Positions 59,404-62,000 of a DNA stretch of 62,000 bases are shown here, in pieces. The stretch comes from Acanthaster planci (taxonomy: Eukaryota; Echinodermata; Asteroidea; Valvatida; Acanthasteridae): the NCBI RefSeq assembly GCF_001949145.1, contig NW_019091386.1, forward strand, positions 932,915-994,914. The letters are read 5' to 3'. Both the position numbers and the translations under genes were made by a program. The notes beneath the pieces were generated by a model, which saw only the letters and a list, made by a program, of their open reading frames with translations, made no database searches and was not told where the DNA came from. Numbering within the stretch: the stretch's first letter is position 1; each line of letters begins with the position of its first letter.

Positions 59404-59890
59404 CGTTACAATCCACGCTCCAGTTCTATCTTGTCTGCCAGTATATCGATAACCTCTTTCCGAGCTCCCACCTCAAAGCCCCTGGATCGTTTATTCTGGT
59501 CATGTTCTGCATCCTCTTCGTGTTTATCACTGGTCAATATTTGATCTAACGTGTCCCGGACTGGCAGCCTTCCTTTCACCCCTCCCCTTTTCCCCCTTTC
59601 CGTCTCAACCGGCTGATTCATTGTCGGCTGGCGAGCCGGGTATTGTATCGACGTTTCCGGAGAGGGCAGGTGAATATTCTGCCCACATGGTGAGACTCCG
59701 TCTTTGGTCAACAACCGTGCCCTCCGCAAGTGGGCACCTTGGGACCCCTGGGGGATATCCTGAACTCGCCCACTCGCCCGTCGCGACGAGACGGATGTAA
59801 CAGTTAATAGTCGGCCGTGACTCGTCTGAAAGAAAGTGGGCTGCTGATTCCGCGCGGCCCAATACAGTGTCCATGAAAATGTCCATTTCC
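59404..59890 (-). other. Unassigned minus-strand open frame; possible terminal exon
   Basis: A frame of about 160 codons is open on the minus strand and ends in a TAA after DILADKIELERGL. A good acceptor CCCACTTTCTTTCAG ends at 59,826, which would make 59,825-59,404 a phase-0 terminal exon of about 140 codons. The product is hydrophilic and has a dibasic KR in EHDQNKRSRGFEVG ahead of a helical acidic C-terminus, a layout seen in some secreted peptide precursors. No signal peptide is visible here, no domain is recognised, and an overlapping second frame is also open. It may be chance. Confidence 0.25.
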
Positions 59891-62000
59891 TCTACACCGG
59901 TAACTTCAGCGTCGCTCGCCGTGATGATTCAGCACTGCACTGAAAGAACATTCTAAAGGCAGAATGGATCGATCTTTCTCTCCAAGTTTGGTCAGAATAT
60001 CAGCTGTCTATACATCTTCAACACATTATTCTCGGATGTCGTTCAAACATTACTCAAATCAACTTAAAGTTGAGACAAATGTGACTCATGTTCCGTTACA
60101 ATAACATTGCTGAATATTTCGAAAAAGTTTTGAAACGTTCCAGACTAATTGACAGATCGACCGTTGTAGAAACGTCGATGGCATACCACAACGAACCGTA
60201 GAAAGCACACGACACCGCACCAGTAACCCAACCGAAGATCAGCGCCACCAAGCTGCGGTAAATTTTAAGCGGGTTTAAACCATTTCCTAGGAACCAACTC
60301 CATTATTAAACCACAATCTTCTTATTCTTGGTGCTGTCAGATCGGATTTTGTGTGGGGGGGGGCACGTTGGAGACTTTTGAAACGCAGGTGTCACCAGAA
60401 TTCCGGTCCTTTTCTATTCTCGAACGTTGGACACACACGCTCAGAACAATGTGCAAGTGTTCGGGTTCGTCTGCTGCCACCAGCATGTCAAAGTTTGCCT
60501 CCCCCTGGGGAGGAAGTCAGGGTAAGGACCTTCATGCCCCTGGAGGAAAGGGGACAAAAATGTTTCTACCCCTTATGTGCCGATGGGGGAGGGGAGGGGG
60601 GCACGTTCCCCGCCCGGCCCCAAGTTTGTCTTGCATGTTGCCGAACACGCCTACGCAAGCAACTTCTCGCTGTCTTTAGTACATGCGCGGGCGTGTGTTT
60701 GACCAATTTTAAGGGACTACATCGAACATACCGTCAATTCATGATCCCAAATCATCGAGTGGCCAATAAAAGCACCTGTGACAACATCCTTCTGAACCTT
60801 GTACAAACGTGACAAACTCTTTGGCAGTAGGCGGATGCACCAGCAGCACTCAAGTGGTCGTCGTGACTAGCTTGAGAGGCATTTATGGGCGTCGCTGGGG
60901 AAGGGGAAGGGAGGGGGCTCTCCCCCAAAGGCAATGGAAAGAAAAGGGCATGGACAGGAAAGGGGAAAGAAACAAAAACAAAAGAAGGAAAGGGGGTGGA
61001 AATCACCGATTTCCATGAAAATACATCGAAACTGACCCCCCTCTCAACCGTTGATAGCTTGTCACTTTGCAGCTGCTGGGTACACAGCAATATCTCTCCC
61101 CCTCCCCTCTATCTGGAAAGGGTTTTATTCCCACGGCGACATCAAAGTCTTTCCCGCTCCCTAAAGTTAGGCGGGGACAGATTGCTTATGTCAGACCGGT
61201 ACCACTTCTCACTGGTCTTCTGAGAGCTGGTTGAAAGCACATCATTTTCTGCTGGTAAAGTCACATGTATTTGAATTTTACATCAGCGCACGCCAGTCAC
61301 TCGATCCCACACTAATTTTATAGTGTCCTGTTTAGCTAATGACATAGTATTCATAAGAAGCGGTCCAGCGTTCACCAGGGGAAAAAGGCTAGATTCATTT
61401 GCCCGCTACTCGTCCATACATTCAAAACCATAAAACATTCGATGGCCGGGAACCAGTCAATCTTAACATGATGGCGGCCATCTTGGAACTTTGCTTTGAG
61501 AATGAGTCATCAAGAGGTATCGAGCTGATGGGACACTATAAATCTTCGGTAAATACATTAGATCCAAAGGGTTATCGTATCAGAACTGTAACGCCTGCGT
61601 GCATTTCCGCACTTTGTTGAATTGAATTACGCAGCGCTGGCATTTCAGTGTTGAAAAGGCCTTAGTAAAAGTTTCAAAAGAAAGTGCTCCGAATAAGTCA
61701 CCCAAGTTGAATACGGTAGTGTTTCAAGACTGCTCCTTTAACGTGGAGTATGTTTTCATCAAGGTACATCCGGAGCTGAGACTGGACGGAAAGTATCGAA
61801 TAGATCGGATCATATTCCCCCACCTCCTCCTGAAAAAGTGCGTCCTCTTTTTTCTCTCGCTCTTTCGTTTGGCCCTTTTCTCGTCTCGACAAGCTTGAGC
61901 CGATCGCTGGTAAAGTGCCACGCTGAAATATTCATGGAACGCATGCTCCGGAAAGGCCACGCCAGTCTGCGCCCGCTGGTCCCTGAGCCTCGCGAAGTCT
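59891..62000. other. No supported gene
   Basis: Frames of up to 153 codons near 60,351-60,812 and 60,752-61,223 follow local G/C runs and carry no recognisable domain. The window ends without a recognisable exon. Confidence 0.4.

Noticed and set aside
60351-60812. 153-codon plus-strand frame
   Set aside because: It is driven by G/C runs, has a second overlapping frame, and no domain or clear start was seen.

Overview
This window is animal genomic DNA: sparse intron-containing genes, canonical GT/AG splice sites, abundant degenerate transposons and simple repeats, and no bacterial-style operons. The type of organism is inferred. The palindrome TAGGCCTA occurs eight times, where about one is expected by chance in 62 kb. 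A tRNA-derived SINE with a body of the kind common in marine deuterostomes is present twice. Together with CR1/L2-like LINE tails, a gypsy-type element and short inverted-repeat elements, this suggests a marine invertebrate deuterostome, most likely an echinoderm. I cannot name the species. The single N, inside a pentanucleotide array, points to a draft assembly.

Layout. 1-749 is the end of a 48/49-bp tandem array, followed by a SINE. 1-5.6 kb is otherwise gene-poor and holds two small tandem repeats. 5.64-10.37 kb is a decayed minus-strand Ty3/gypsy-type LTR retrotransposon. 10.78-13.22 kb holds the last three coding exons (plus strand) of a monocarboxylate-transporter-like (SLC16/MFS) gene. 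Its N-terminal exons are not in the window, so the first 10.8 kb is probably intronic. 13.2-50.9 kb is about 37 kb with no gene I can support. It contains a mosaic of short inverted-repeat elements, several inserted into one another. A LINE 3' remnant at 51-51.6 kb lies just upstream of a TRIM-like RING/B-box/coiled-coil coding exon (51,887-52,867, plus strand). 54.8-55.1 kb is another interrupted MITE copy. 55.5-57.9 kb is a frameshifted LINE ending in a GGAAA array. 58.6-59.05 kb is a four-copy 116-bp tandem repeat. The last 3 kb has one unassigned minus-strand open frame.

How the parts relate. The transporter and the TRIM-like protein are about 39 kb apart and nothing in the sequence links their functions. 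The clearest structure is the history of repeat insertion. One ~200-bp inverted-repeat family (called family A here) is present five times. Three of the five copies are interrupted by, or abut, other insertions, and a fourth has another inverted-repeat element just beyond its end. In one nest a TAA target duplication allows the order of events to be read, and an adjacent hAT-like element has an 8-bp target duplication. I found no convincing new multigene system. The points most worth a second look are the nested elements, the atypical B-box, the retrotransposon's altered catalytic motif and the unassigned open frame at 59.4-59.9 kb.
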